Shown here in pieces: positions 9,048 to 17,621 of a DNA stretch of 64,000 nucleotides (position 1 is the stretch's first letter; each line of letters starts with the position of its first letter). Under the pieces are notes generated by a model. It was given only the letters and a program-made list of their open reading frames with translations. It did not search any database and was not told the origin of the DNA. The stretch is from Chryseobacterium gilvum (lineage in GTDB: Bacteria; Bacteroidota; Bacteroidia; Flavobacteriales; Weeksellaceae): the NCBI RefSeq assembly GCF_025628965.1, contig NZ_JAOTEN010000001.1:1363072-1427071 (forward strand), read 5' to 3'. The position numbers were made by a program, and so were the translations under genes.

Positions 9048-9926
9048 TTAAAATTTGAGTTTATCTTTAGGAATAAAATAAAAATACGGCTGCGTTTTCT
9101 TTATTGGAGAATTAAATTTTTCCCCGGAAATATACACTCCGTTTTCGTCCACCGCGATTCCCTCGATCTGCCCTACAGAAATCGCACTTCCTAAATAATA
9201 ATGTCTTGGATTTTTGCTGAAAAAAATTCCCGGTTGTGTTTCGCTGAAAATATCTAAAAATACTTCAGTTTTTTTGGTATATCCAACTATATAGAGCTTC
9301 TTACCGTAATAGTAAGCATCGGTAACGACAAAGCCGGTTTTATAGGATTCTATTTTTACGGCCTCCTGATTTTCAAAATCATCAGGATTTATGGTGTAAT
9401 GGGTGGTAGCTTTTGAAGCCCATTCTTTAGTGAAAATATGGATTTTTCCATTAAGATAGACCATTGATTCCAAATCAAAATCTGTGGAAATATTTTTTGA
9501 AACGAAATCTTTCTGATCGGGATAATGAAATGTGATTACTTTTATTAGATCGTTCTGCAGACGATGATTTTGAAAAGGAATTTTATAAATTTTTAAATCT
9601 TTTCGAGTTCCCGCATTATTTCCAAAATCTCCGATATAGAAATTTTCTCCGTCATTTGCTAAAGCCTCCCAGTCTTTATTCTCGGCATTTATTTTTAAAA
9701 CATGGAGAATCTTTCCTGAATTTTTGTCAATTTCAAACAATTCCGCAGGATTTCCGCTGTCATTGAAAGTGTACAGTTTTCCGTCAAAAAAATTAAGTCC
9801 GGAAGTTTCCTGAACAGAATCATTGAGAACTGCACTTTTATATTTTTTGAGCTTGAAGATTTCCGCCTGCTGAGAAAAAGCGGTTTGAAAAAAGAAAATA
9901 ACAAAAAGCAGAATGATCTTATTCAT
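9048..9926 (-). CDS. Exported SdiA-regulated-like beta-propeller protein of unknown function
   Basis: 292 residues with a signal peptide (ends FFFQTAFSQQ). The body has the recurring pattern of a propeller-fold binding protein: ETSGLNFFDGKLYTFNDSGN, DWEALANDGENFYIGDFGNN, DLESMVYLNGKIHIFTKEW, GQIEGIAVDENGVYISGE. These E-S/A/G-ligand blades resemble the SdiA-regulated / esterase-like propeller proteins common in Bacteroidota. No hydrolase triad is evident. It is preceded by a TATTTTTG box four bases before the ATG. Substrate and role unknown. Confidence 0.7.
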   Translation of the reverse strand: MNKIILLFVIFFFQTAFSQQAEIFKLKKYKSAVLNDSVQETSGLNFFDGKLYTFNDSGNPAELFEIDKNSGKILHVLKINAENKDWEALANDGENFYIGDFGNNAGTRKDLKIYKIPFQNHRLQNDLIKVITFHYPDQKDFVSKNISTDFDLESMVYLNGKIHIFTKEWASKATTHYTINPDDFENQEAVKIESYKTGFVVTDAYYYGKKLYIVGYTKKTEVFLDIFSETQPGIFFSKNPRHYYLGSAISVGQIEGIAVDENGVYISGEKFNSPIKKTQPYFYFIPKDKLKF

Positions 9927-9930
9927 CCTA

Positions 9931-9938
9931 CAAAAATA
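9931..9938 (-). promoter_or_regulatory. Bacteroidota -7 box of the propeller protein gene
   Basis: TATTTTTG on the minus strand matches TAnnTTTG, four bases before the ATG at 9926, suggesting a very short leader or a leaderless mRNA. Confidence 0.5.
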
Positions 9939-9965
9939 CTACTTTTGTAAATTGATTGTTAAAAA

Positions 9966-11000
9966 TCAGGCCGTTGTTTTGTTGGCCAACTGACCGCAAG
10001 CTGCGTCAATATCTCCGCCACGGCTTTTTCTGATCATGACGGTAATTCCTGCATTTTCAAGTTGACGAACGTAGTTTTCCTCCGCTTTCTTATTGCATTG
10101 ATCATATTTTCCATCTCCAATGGGATTGTACTGAATAAGATTGACTTTAGAAGGAATCTGCTTACAGAATTTTATTAATGCTTTGATATCTTCATCCCCG
10201 TCATTAATCCCCTTCCAGACACAATATTCAAAAGTAACCACAGAACCGGTTTTTTTGTACCAGTACTGAAGAGCGTCCATAATATCCGTAAGCGGAAATT
10301 TATCCGAAAAAGGCATAATTTCATTGCGTTTGGATTCAATGGCTGAATGTAAAGACAAAGCCAGTTTTACACGTAACTCATCATCTGCCAACATTTTGAT
10401 CATCTTTGGAATTCCTGATGTAGAAACGGTAATTCTTCTGGGTGACATCCCCAAACCTTCCGGTTGTGTAATTTTTCTAATCGCTTCCACTACATTTTTA
10501 TAATTCATCATCGGCTCGCCCATTCCCATAAAAACAATGTTGGTCAACGGTCTATTGAAATACATTTTGCTTTGGCTGTCAATCAAGGCAACCTGATCTA
10601 CGATTTCGGCCACTTCCAGATTCCGCATTCTTTTCAGTCTTGCCGTTGCGCAGAATTCGCAATTTAAAGAGCATCCTACCTGCGAAGAAACACAGGCGGT
10701 GGTTCTGGTTTCGGTAGGAATCAAAACAGATTCTACCAAAAGGCCATCATGAAGTTTTACCCCGTTCTTAATAGTTCCGTCGCTGCTTTTCTGAAGCTGA
10801 TCTACAGAAACAGGATTGATGGTATATTCTTCTGAAATTTTATCCCTAAGCTGTTTCGAAAGATTGGTCATTTCCTCAATCGAATGGAGGTTTTTGCTCC
10901 ACAGCCAATCATAAACCTGTTTCGCACGAAACGGTTTTTCTCCTAAAGTCCCAAAATAGTCTTTCAGCTGATCGAGTGATAAAGTACGGATGTCTTTCAT
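9966..11000 (-). CDS. rlmN: Dual-specificity 23S rRNA/tRNA adenine C2-methyltransferase
   Basis: A radical-SAM enzyme of about 344 residues that methylates C2 of A2503 in 23S rRNA and, in studied bacteria, A37 of some tRNAs. Visible features: N-terminal accessory domain (LSLDQLKDYFGTLGEKPFRAKQ), the [4Fe-4S] cluster motif CSLNCEFC, the SAM-binding VFMGMGEPMMNY and VSTSGI segments, and the C-terminal SRGGDIDAACGQL containing the methyl-carrying cysteine. An in-frame ATG 13 codons upstream exists, but MKDIRTLSLDQL at 11000 fits the family start better. It lies 71 bases downstream of queA on the same strand, so two RNA-modification genes are probably co-transcribed. Confidence 0.95.
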   Translation of the reverse strand: MKDIRTLSLDQLKDYFGTLGEKPFRAKQVYDWLWSKNLHSIEEMTNLSKQLRDKISEEYTINPVSVDQLQKSSDGTIKNGVKLHDGLLVESVLIPTETRTTACVSSQVGCSLNCEFCATARLKRMRNLEVAEIVDQVALIDSQSKMYFNRPLTNIVFMGMGEPMMNYKNVVEAIRKITQPEGLGMSPRRITVSTSGIPKMIKMLADDELRVKLALSLHSAIESKRNEIMPFSDKFPLTDIMDALQYWYKKTGSVVTFEYCVWKGINDGDEDIKALIKFCKQIPSKVNLIQYNPIGDGKYDQCNKKAEENYVRQLENAGITVMIRKSRGGDIDAACGQLANKTTA

Positions 11001-11071
11001 TTGTAAGTTTGTAGATGTCAGGTTGAAGGTTGCAGGCAACTTGTACCTGCATCCTTTTACCTTATATCTTA

Positions 11072-12121
11072 TTAAATGATCAGCATAGCGTCACCGTAAG
11101 AATAGAATTTATACTTTTCTTTCACGGCTTCTTCGTAGGCATGCATGATAAATTCTTTTCCTGCAAACGCGGCAATCATCATTAATAGTGTAGATTTTGG
11201 CGTGTGGAAGTTCGTAATCATCGTGTTGGCAACTCCAAAATCGTGAGGCGGGTAAATAAATTTATTCGTCCATCCCTGGAACGCAGAAATCTTTCTGTTT
11301 GAAGAAACTGACGTTTCAATTGCTCTCATGGTCGTTGTTCCTACTGCGCAGACTCTTCTGTTTTCCTGCACCGCTCTGTTGATGATCTCGGCATTTTTTT
11401 CGTCGATAATGATCTCTTCAGATTCCATTTTGTGCTTTGAAAGGTCTTCCACTTCAATCGGGTTAAAAGTTCCCAAACCAACGTGAAGGGTAACTTCTGC
11501 AAAATCAATCCCTTTGATTTCCAGTCTCTTCATCAAATGTCTTGAAAAGTGCAAACCTGCAGTAGGTGCAGCAACCGCTCCTTCCACTTTAGCATAAATG
11601 GTTTGATATCTTTCTGCATCTTCCGGCTCTACGTCTCTTTTGATATATTTTGGAAGCGGAGTTTCTCCTAATTCTTTCAATTTGGTTCTGAATTCTTCGT
11701 AAGAACCGTCAAATAAGAACCGTAAAGTTCTTCCTCTTGAGGTAGTGTTATCAATTACTTCTGCAACCAAAGATTCGTCTTCAGTAAAAAATAATTTGTT
11801 CCCGATTCTTATTTTTCTTGCAGGATCTACCAAAACATCCCAAACACGGGTTTCTTTATCAAGCTCTCTAAGAAGGAAAACCTCAATTTTGGCACCGGTT
11901 TTCTCCTTATTTCCGTAAAGACGGGCCGGGAAAACTTTAGTATTATTGAATATGAAAAGATCTTTCTCATCAAAATAATCCACAACATCTTTAAACAATT
12001 TGTGCTCAATGGTCTGTGTTTTTCTGTCAAGAACCATTAATCTTGCTTCGTCTCTGTGCTCAGACGGATGTTCTGCCAATAATTCTTCTGGGAGATCAAA
12101 ATTAAAATCGGATGTCTTCAT
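11072..12121 (-). CDS. queA: S-adenosylmethionine:tRNA ribosyltransferase-isomerase
   Basis: 349 residues, normal QueA length. The enzyme transfers and isomerises the ribosyl part of SAM onto 7-aminomethyl-7-deazaguanine in tRNA, the penultimate step of queuosine synthesis. Family signatures run along the whole protein: [73 protein letters not shown] well-formed promoter lies at 12179-12210 with a leader of about 55 bases. No preQ1-type riboswitch was recognised in the leader. rlmN follows on the same strand. Confidence 0.96.
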   Translation of the reverse strand: MKTSDFNFDLPEELLAEHPSEHRDEARLMVLDRKTQTIEHKLFKDVVDYFDEKDLFIFNNTKVFPARLYGNKEKTGAKIEVFLLRELDKETRVWDVLVDPARKIRIGNKLFFTEDESLVAEVIDNTTSRGRTLRFLFDGSYEEFRTKLKELGETPLPKYIKRDVEPEDAERYQTIYAKVEGAVAAPTAGLHFSRHLMKRLEIKGIDFAEVTLHVGLGTFNPIEVEDLSKHKMESEEIIIDEKNAEIINRAVQENRRVCAVGTTTMRAIETSVSSNRKISAFQGWTNKFIYPPHDFGVANTMITNFHTPKSTLLMMIAAFAGKEFIMHAYEEAVKEKYKFYSYGDAMLII

Positions 12122-12178
12122 TTTTTAAATTACGGTTTAAAAATTATATAAAAATCACGGATGTAATTTTCAGGAGTG

Positions 12179-12210
12179 CAAATATACAACATTACACCCC
12201 CCTTTGTCAA
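12179..12210 (-). promoter_or_regulatory. Promoter of queA (-33 TTG and -7 TATATTTG)
   Basis: On the minus strand TTGAC (TTG at 12208-12210) is followed after 21 bases by TATATTTG (12179-12186), close to the Bacteroidota vegetative consensus. Confidence 0.7.
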
Positions 12211-12319
12211 GTCTTAATTTCAGAAGTGCTTCCTACAGGTTGTTAAAAGCAATTATTTTTTTTATTTAGTATAAATATTCCTCAAAAAGCAGTATTTTGG
12301 AGTCTTAGATAATACACTT

Positions 12320-13012
12320 ATGAGTAAATATTCTTTAGAATCTTTTGTCAATGAAACGAAAGAAAATCCGCAGGAAAGAGATTATTTTGAGCTGGAGAAA
12401 CCTCAGCTTTTAGAAATCAACCTTAACAATCAGGCGGTCTGGACCAAAGCCGGAAGTATGGTCGGATATGTAGGAAATATTAATTTTGAAAGACAGGGCA
12501 TGCTTTCCGGCGGACTTGGAAATCTTCTTAAAAAAGCAATCAGTGGCGAAGGAACCAAGCTGATGAAAGCTGAAGGTACAGGAAAACTTTATGTTGCAGA
12601 TTCCGGGAAAAAAGTCAGAATTCTGTATTTGAATAATGAAGCAGTATGTGTAAACGGAAATGATGTTCTGGCTCATGAGCAAAGTATAAAAAGTGACATC
12701 ACGATGCTGAAAAGTATTGCAGGAATGATGTCCGGCGGATTATTCCAAATCAGACTTTCCGGAACAGGGCATATTGCAATAACGACGCATGGAGATCCGT
12801 TAACTTTATTGGTTACTCCGGACAGCCCGGTTTTTACTGATCCGAACGCTACGGTTGCATGGTCGGGAAATCTGCAACCTGAGCTGAAAACCAATGTTTC
12901 TTTTAAAAGTTTAATGGGAAGAGGCAGTGGTGAAGAATTCCAAATGAAATTTTCCGGAAACGGATGGGTATTGATACAACCATATGAGGAGGTTTACGCG
13001 GTAGAGAAATAG
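12320..13012 (+). CDS. AIM24 family protein
   Basis: 230 residues matching the AIM24 / TIGR00266-type beta-helical fold: ELEKPQLLEINLNNQAVWTKAGSMVGY near the start, GTGKLYVADSGKKVRILYLNN in the middle, and ALKTNVSF...GEEFQMKFSGNGWVLIQPYEE-like C-terminus. Bacterial members are cytosolic and of unknown biochemical role; the name comes from a yeast mitochondrial protein. No signal peptide. It is monocistronic, with a strong terminator 26 bases after the stop codon. Confidence 0.88.
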   Translation: MSKYSLESFVNETKENPQERDYFELEKPQLLEINLNNQAVWTKAGSMVGYVGNINFERQGMLSGGLGNLLKKAISGEGTKLMKAEGTGKLYVADSGKKVRILYLNNEAVCVNGNDVLAHEQSIKSDITMLKSIAGMMSGGLFQIRLSGTGHIAITTHGDPLTLLVTPDSPVFTDPNATVAWSGNLQPELKTNVSFKSLMGRGSGEEFQMKFSGNGWVLIQPYEEVYAVEK

Positions 13013-13037
13013 ATTTTAAAATACAAATATTAATTAT

Positions 13038-13061
13038 AGCGACTATTTAGTCGCTTTTTTC
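13038..13061 (+). terminator. Terminator of the AIM24 gene
   Basis: AGCGACTA TT TAGTCGCT hairpin followed by TTTTT and a pyrimidine-rich tail. Confidence 0.85.
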
Positions 13062-13094
13062 TTATCAAAATCAAACAAATATTAAGTTTAATTT

Positions 13095-13766
13095 CTATTT
13101 ATTAGGGATTTGTTCTGCCAAAAATTTTAAATTTATTTTTTCGCATTTTGAAAGATCATCATGCATAATTACACCTTTTTTATTATCTATTATTACATCA
13201 ACTAATCTATATTTTGGAGAGTCTAACCTTGATAAGAGCGCATCATAAATTTTAGAATGAATATTAGGAGTTAAATCCACAAATCTGATTCTCGGCATTG
13301 AAAAATTACTTTTTTCGATTATAATCTTCAATTCAAGATTTGATTTTTTGCTTTTCTCAGAAGGGTACGTGCTGATTAAGTATACATTTTCTTTTAATTT
13401 TTCAACATCTATTCGTTCTATTTTTTTTTCGTCTGGGTAGATTTTTATTGGAATCTTTTGAATAAAATTTAAACTTGAAAATTTGCTATCATGACTAATT
13501 AAATATGACAAAAAATTATTAGTTTTAAAATCATAAAGCCAAAAACTTCTTGTTGGTTGTTGTGAAAAAAAGTAATCATAAGCCATTACATCTTTATTTT
13601 CTGAATTGAAATAAATGATATTGGTCCTTTTGTTACCTTTATAGGCTCCTTCGAGTTGTGTCTCACTGTCGTAACATTTATAATCAAAATGATATTCCTG
13701 TGAGAAACAGAATATAGAGAAATAACAAAATAAAGCTAAAAGATTTTTTTTCATTTTTTTGAACAT
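13095..13766 (-). CDS. Exported protein of unknown function
   Basis: 223 residues. The start MFKKMKKNLLALFCYFSIFCFSQ is a signal peptide with the SQ end; an internal ATG four codons in (MKKNLL) is an equally good start. The mature part is rich in Lys, Asp and aromatic residues and has no motif I recognise. It has strand-like alternation (KNVYLISTYPSEK, LVDVIIDNKKGVIMHDDL), compatible with a GLPGLI-like or other small secreted beta protein, but this is not a firm call. It has 40 bases to the DNA glycosylase-like gene upstream on the same strand and may share its transcript. Confidence 0.65.
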   Translation of the reverse strand: MFKKMKKNLLALFCYFSIFCFSQEYHFDYKCYDSETQLEGAYKGNKRTNIIYFNSENKDVMAYDYFFSQQPTRSFWLYDFKTNNFLSYLISHDSKFSSLNFIQKIPIKIYPDEKKIERIDVEKLKENVYLISTYPSEKSKKSNLELKIIIEKSNFSMPRIRFVDLTPNIHSKIYDALLSRLDSPKYRLVDVIIDNKKGVIMHDDLSKCEKINLKFLAEQIPNK

Positions 13767-13807
13767 TTGTGATCACAAATATATCTTTTTCAAATGAAAT
13801 ACTAAAT

Positions 13808-14296
13808 TTAAATATATTCTAAAATTTTCTTCCACTCTTCCAATTTTTTTTCAAAAGAAATTGTGTGAAGCGGGCTTGTTGACGGTAGCGAAAATATAGG
13901 AATTTTATAATTTTTGCCTACAATTTTCAGCAGATTTTTATACGATTTGCCGCCATTACAAAAAATCGCTTTGATGTTTGGATATTCTTCTAACAATTCT
14001 TTTATCTGATTGGCTTCTTCATTTTTAATTTCAGAATCTAAACTTCCTTTTCTCTCGCACGAATCGATAACGTCCCACAGTGCAATGGTATGCTTTTTTA
14101 AAATATTAATTTTTTCTGCATAATCTTCTGTAAACTTCTCATTAACAAGTTCAAAAATAATTTTCCAGAATTTATTTTGCGGGTGGCCGTAATATTGCTG
14201 TTTTTCCAAAGATTTTACGCCGGGAATAGAACCTAAAATCAAAATCCTGGAATTTTCATCGATGATTGGCGGAAAGGATGAAATTCTGTTTTGCAT
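13808..14296 (-). CDS. DNA-deoxyinosine / mismatch uracil glycosylase-like protein
   Basis: 162 residues of the uracil-DNA glycosylase fold. The N-terminal ILILGSIPGVKSL followed by YYGHPQNKFWKI matches the active-site loop of the family-6 / hypoxanthine-DNA glycosylase group, and LPSTSPLHT near residue 140 matches the minor-groove intercalation loop (the HPSPLS equivalent). The enzyme should remove deaminated bases such as hypoxanthine from DNA. No separate repair operon is present; the only neighbour on the strand is the unknown exported protein downstream. Confidence 0.85.
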   Translation of the reverse strand: MQNRISSFPPIIDENSRILILGSIPGVKSLEKQQYYGHPQNKFWKIIFELVNEKFTEDYAEKINILKKHTIALWDVIDSCERKGSLDSEIKNEEANQIKELLEEYPNIKAIFCNGGKSYKNLLKIVGKNYKIPIFSLPSTSPLHTISFEKKLEEWKKILEYI

Positions 14297-14414
14297 TTTA
14301 ATTGTAATTAGATTAGTGCTAGATTTGTTTTAACACAAAGTTCGCAAAGATTTTTCAATAAAATAAGTTTATATTTTTCGTCCGCAACGGCGTTACTCAT
14401 CAAAGTGACAAAAG

Positions 14415-14437
14415 CAAAAAGCGGGCTAAAGCCCGCT
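14415..14437 (-). terminator. Terminator of the S9 peptidase gene
   Basis: AGCGGGCT AA AGCCCGCT GC-rich hairpin. On the minus strand it is followed by TTTTTG. It lies about 45 bases after the peptidase stop codon. Confidence 0.75.
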
Positions 14438-14480
14438 CCTATTGATATTTTTGAAAATATCAAATTATTTTAATTCTTAA

Positions 14481-16475
14481 TTATAACGTTTCTTTCAGCC
14501 AGTCGAAAAATTCTCTTTGCCAAACCAGTCCGTTCTGAGGATGAAGAACCCAATGGTTTTCATTCGGGAAATAGACTAATTTTGATTTTAAACCTCTTAA
14601 TTTTGCAGCCTGAAAAGCTTCCTGGCCTTGTTCGTAAGGCACCCGGAAATCTATTCCACCTTGCACAATCATGATTGGCTTGTTCCATTTATCCACAAAA
14701 TTGCTCGGGTTAAAATCTGTATATGCTTTTGGAAGCGGTTTTTCCCAAGGTGAACCTAAATCCCAGTTGGCAAACCACAGTTCTTCCGTAGTCAGATACC
14801 AGGATTTCATATCAAATAATCCGTCGTGAGCGATAAATGTTTTAAATCGGTTGTTGTGAATCCCGGCTAACATAAATACACTGTAACCGCCATAACTTGC
14901 TCCGACAGCCGCTACTCGGTCTCCGTCTACATACGGTAATGTTTTCGCAAAATCGGTTGCTGAAAGATAATCTTTCATCGGCTGACCGCCCCAGTCTTTA
15001 GAAATATCTTCGTTCCATTTTGTTCCCCAACCCGGCATTCCGCGACGGTTTGGCGCTACAACAATATATCCGTTTGCAGCCATCAAAGCAAAATTCCATC
15101 GTGTGCTGAAAAATTGTGTTAAAGCAGATTGCGGACCTCCCTGACAATATACTAAAGTCGGATATTTTTTATTCGGGTCAAAGTTTGGCGGATAGTGAAA
15201 CCACACTCCCATTTCTTTTCCGTCTGTGGTTTTAACCATTTTTAATTCAGATTTCCCTTGTGCCAATTTAGAATACATATCTTTATTGGCATCGGTAATC
15301 TGCTTCATCTCACCGTTCTTCAGGTTTACAGAAAATAGTTCTGTGGCGTGGTTGATGTCTGTTCTTCCTACTAAAAGTGAGCTTTTCTGATCTGCAAAAA
15401 TTTCATTCACATCAAAATCGCCTCTTGTAACCTGCTGCACTTTTGCATTTTTAGTATCTAAAGAAAACAGTTGTTTCGTTCCTTTAAACGCTGCTGTAAA
15501 ATAGATTGTTTTTGAATCTCCGCCCCAGAAAACGTCTCCCGAAACGCTTTCATCCCAATTGCTGGTAAGATTTGATATTTTTCCTGATTTCCAGTCTAAA
15601 ATTTTGATATCATTTTTATCTGCTTCATAGCCGTCTCTTGCCATACTTTGCCAGATCAGAGATTTTCCGTCCGGGCTGAATTTTGGGTTTACATCGTACC
15701 CTTTATTGGTTTCCGTTATGTTTTTTGTGTTGCCTGAAGCCAAATCGTAGGCAAAGATATCTGTGTTGGTGCTTGTAGAATATTCTTTCCCGCTTTTCGG
15801 TTTTGTAACATATAAAAGCTGTAAAGAATCCGGGCTCCAGATGAAATCTTCAGCTCCACCGAAAGGCCTCTGCGGTGAATCCCACATTTTTCCTTCCAGT
15901 AAATCTTTGGCTGAATTTACTTTTTCTGAAATATTAACTATAAAAACATGATTGTACTTTCCTTCATTAAAATAATCCCAATGCCTGTGATTCAGATCTG
16001 TATAGACTTGTGCTGTGGTTTTCGGAGTGTCGGAATATTTATCTTTCCCCATCACTTTTTCCACCAGAACCTGCTTGCTGAAGGCTATTTTTTTACCATC
16101 CGGAGAAATGACAATATTGTCTGCTTCGCCAATGGTGTAAAATTCTGCCCATGTGGATCCGTTATCTTTTGAAAGATAGATTTTATCGCCTTCCTGCGCA
16201 TAGATGCCGTTTTTATCCCACTGAATGATGGCTTTTTTACCAAAATCTATTTTTGAAGACTGATTATTAAGAACATTTAAAAAATAGTTTTCACTTTTTG
16301 TTTTCTCAGTTTTTAAATCAACCTGCCCTACTTTATAGATAAGTGAGGACTGATCTGGCGAAACGGCCTGTACTCCTACTTTTTTCAAAGTCCAGAGAAT
16401 CTCAGGCGTCATAAGTTGTTGTGCATTCATTAAAAGCGGAGCTGCCAAAGCCAGCAGACTGTACTTAAGTTTCAT
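14481..16475 (-). CDS. Exported S9 family prolyl-oligopeptidase/dipeptidyl-peptidase-like protein
   Basis: 664 residues with a signal peptide (MKLKYSLLALAAPLLMNAQQ), an N-terminal WD40-like beta-propeller (repeated DxxxSPDGK, FSPDGKSLIW) and a C-terminal alpha/beta-hydrolase. The catalytic triad is visible: Ser527 in GASYGGYS, Asp609 in GGIDFRVP and His641 in NENHW. It resembles the acylaminoacyl / DPP-type S9C enzymes that flavobacteria use for peptide nutrition; a periplasmic location is inferred. The gene is monocistronic, with a terminator at 14415-14437. Confidence 0.9.
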   Translation of the reverse strand: MKLKYSLLALAAPLLMNAQQLMTPEILWTLKKVGVQAVSPDQSSLIYKVGQVDLKTEKTKSENYFLNVLNNQSSKIDFGKKAIIQWDKNGIYAQEGDKIYLSKDNGSTWAEFYTIGEADNIVISPDGKKIAFSKQVLVEKVMGKDKYSDTPKTTAQVYTDLNHRHWDYFNEGKYNHVFIVNISEKVNSAKDLLEGKMWDSPQRPFGGAEDFIWSPDSLQLLYVTKPKSGKEYSTSTNTDIFAYDLASGNTKNITETNKGYDVNPKFSPDGKSLIWQSMARDGYEADKNDIKILDWKSGKISNLTSNWDESVSGDVFWGGDSKTIYFTAAFKGTKQLFSLDTKNAKVQQVTRGDFDVNEIFADQKSSLLVGRTDINHATELFSVNLKNGEMKQITDANKDMYSKLAQGKSELKMVKTTDGKEMGVWFHYPPNFDPNKKYPTLVYCQGGPQSALTQFFSTRWNFALMAANGYIVVAPNRRGMPGWGTKWNEDISKDWGGQPMKDYLSATDFAKTLPYVDGDRVAAVGASYGGYSVFMLAGIHNNRFKTFIAHDGLFDMKSWYLTTEELWFANWDLGSPWEKPLPKAYTDFNPSNFVDKWNKPIMIVQGGIDFRVPYEQGQEAFQAAKLRGLKSKLVYFPNENHWVLHPQNGLVWQREFFDWLKETL

Positions 16476-16617
16476 ATGTTGATATTGATTTTAATAGTAT
16501 ATTAAACACTTACAAATCATTACTTGATGTATTTGATTCATGATTAATTTCAAAGATTCCAAAGTTAATATTTAAAATTGAACGAAAGCATCAAGATGTA
16601 TATTTTTCGTAAGCCAA

Positions 16618-16646
16618 TAAAAAATCGCCGGTAAGAAACCGGCGAT
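16618..16646 (-). terminator. Terminator of the phage-holin-family gene
   Basis: ATCGCCGGT (16624-16632) pairs with ACCGGCGAT (16638-16646) around a five-base loop. The minus-strand 3' flank is TTTTTTATT. Confidence 0.88.
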
Positions 16647-16670
16647 GGATGTTTATTTAAATAGTGTGAA

Positions 16671-17015
16671 TTAATCTGCGTCTGCAAACATAGAATTAGC
16701 CAGTGAGGTTACCACGGTAAGTGCAATACTGAAAATAAAAGCCCACCAAAAACCGTTTACCGTCATTCCATCGATAAAATAATCTGCAATGAGAATAATA
16801 GCAGCATTGATAACCAAAGCGAACAGTCCTAAAGTAATAATCGTAAGCGGTAATCCCAAAAGGTTTAGAATAGGCTTTACAATCAGATTCAATACAGCTA
16901 AAACAATCGCAAACACGATAGCGGTCCCGAAACTGGCAAATTCTACACCCGGTAAAATTTTAGTGAGTAAAAAAGCAACTACCGCTGTAATCAATAATCG
17001 GATAATTAAGTTCAT
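16671..17015 (-). CDS. Four-helix membrane protein, phage-holin-family-4 like (PF04020 type)
   Basis: 114 residues with four hydrophobic segments (LIIRLLITAVVAFLLTKILP; TAIVFAIVLAVLNLIVKPIL; LPLTIITLGLFALVINAAII; FWWAFIFSIALTVVTSL). The VKPILNLLGLPLTIITLGLF core is typical of the family called phage holin family 4, which in most bacteria is chromosomal and not linked to phage. There are no prophage genes nearby, so a lysis role is not supported. Function unknown. Confidence 0.85.
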   Translation of the reverse strand: MNLIIRLLITAVVAFLLTKILPGVEFASFGTAIVFAIVLAVLNLIVKPILNLLGLPLTIITLGLFALVINAAIILIADYFIDGMTVNGFWWAFIFSIALTVVTSLANSMFADAD

Positions 17016-17109
17016 AATTTAAATTTTAATGTTGTCTGAATGCTGAACAAAACTCATTCCAAATACGCTGCAGATCATTGTTTCAACTTTGATGAATACA
17101 TGCATATCT

Positions 17110-17532
17110 TTACTTTATTTTCATCATGGTCACCAATGAGGTCGCTACATGGCTTTCGGAATCGTTACCGTCATGTATTGTATAAATTTCAGTTCTTATT
17201 ACGCTGATCTTGCTTCCGCCTTTTACGACGAAAGATTTTGACACCAAAGCATCTCCCATTGCAGGACGCAGATAATTTACCTTTAGCTCAACCGTAACGA
17301 CATAGCAGTCTTGTTCATAATGGCTTACTGCCGCATAGCCCGAAGAAACATCTACCAGAGAAGCGATCATCGCCCCGTTGAACATTCCTGCTTTTCTCGT
17401 CATCAGTTCCATTTTTGGGATTTTTATAGAAACAAAATCAGTTTCTACCTCCAGAAGTTCTGCTTTATAGAATTGCAATGTTTCTGAACGGCTGAAGCTA
17501 TCCTGCATCAATTGTCTTTTTTGTGGCGTCAT
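17110..17532 (-). CDS. PaaI-family hotdog thioesterase
   Basis: 140 residues with a hotdog-fold pattern: the helix-containing RKAGMFNGAMIASLVDVSSGYAAVSHY followed by strands VVTVELKVNYLRPAMGDALVSKSFVVKGGSK. The N-G-x-x-x-A/S-L-V-D segment is the usual thioesterase active-site region of the PaaI/YbgC-type acyl-CoA thioesterases. The acyl substrate is not known. The gene is divergent from the DbpA-like helicase gene, with 89 bases between their starts. Confidence 0.82.
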   Translation of the reverse strand: MTPQKRQLMQDSFSRSETLQFYKAELLEVETDFVSIKIPKMELMTRKAGMFNGAMIASLVDVSSGYAAVSHYEQDCYVVTVELKVNYLRPAMGDALVSKSFVVKGGSKISVIRTEIYTIHDGNDSESHVATSLVTMMKIK

Positions 17533-17609
17533 GGTTTACATTTTTAGGTGATATTTCCTGACAAAGTTCTTTAAATTAATTTAAAATTTCAATAAAAATA
17601 CTTTTCCCT

Positions 17610-17617
17610 TACCTTTG
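17610..17617 (+). promoter_or_regulatory. Bacteroidota -7 box of the DbpA-like helicase gene
   Basis: TACCTTTG, four bases before the ATG at 17622, so transcription should begin at or within a base or two of the start codon unless a later ATG is used. Confidence 0.5.
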
Positions 17618-17621
17618 CACC

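Noticed and set aside
12122..12186. A preQ1 riboswitch in the queA leader.
   Set aside because: The leader of about 55 bases has no recognisable preQ1 aptamer pattern, and queA is not a usual preQ1-riboswitch target.
16671..17015. Prophage remnant suggested by a phage-holin-family protein.
   Set aside because: No other phage genes, and this family is usually chromosomal and unrelated to phage lysis.
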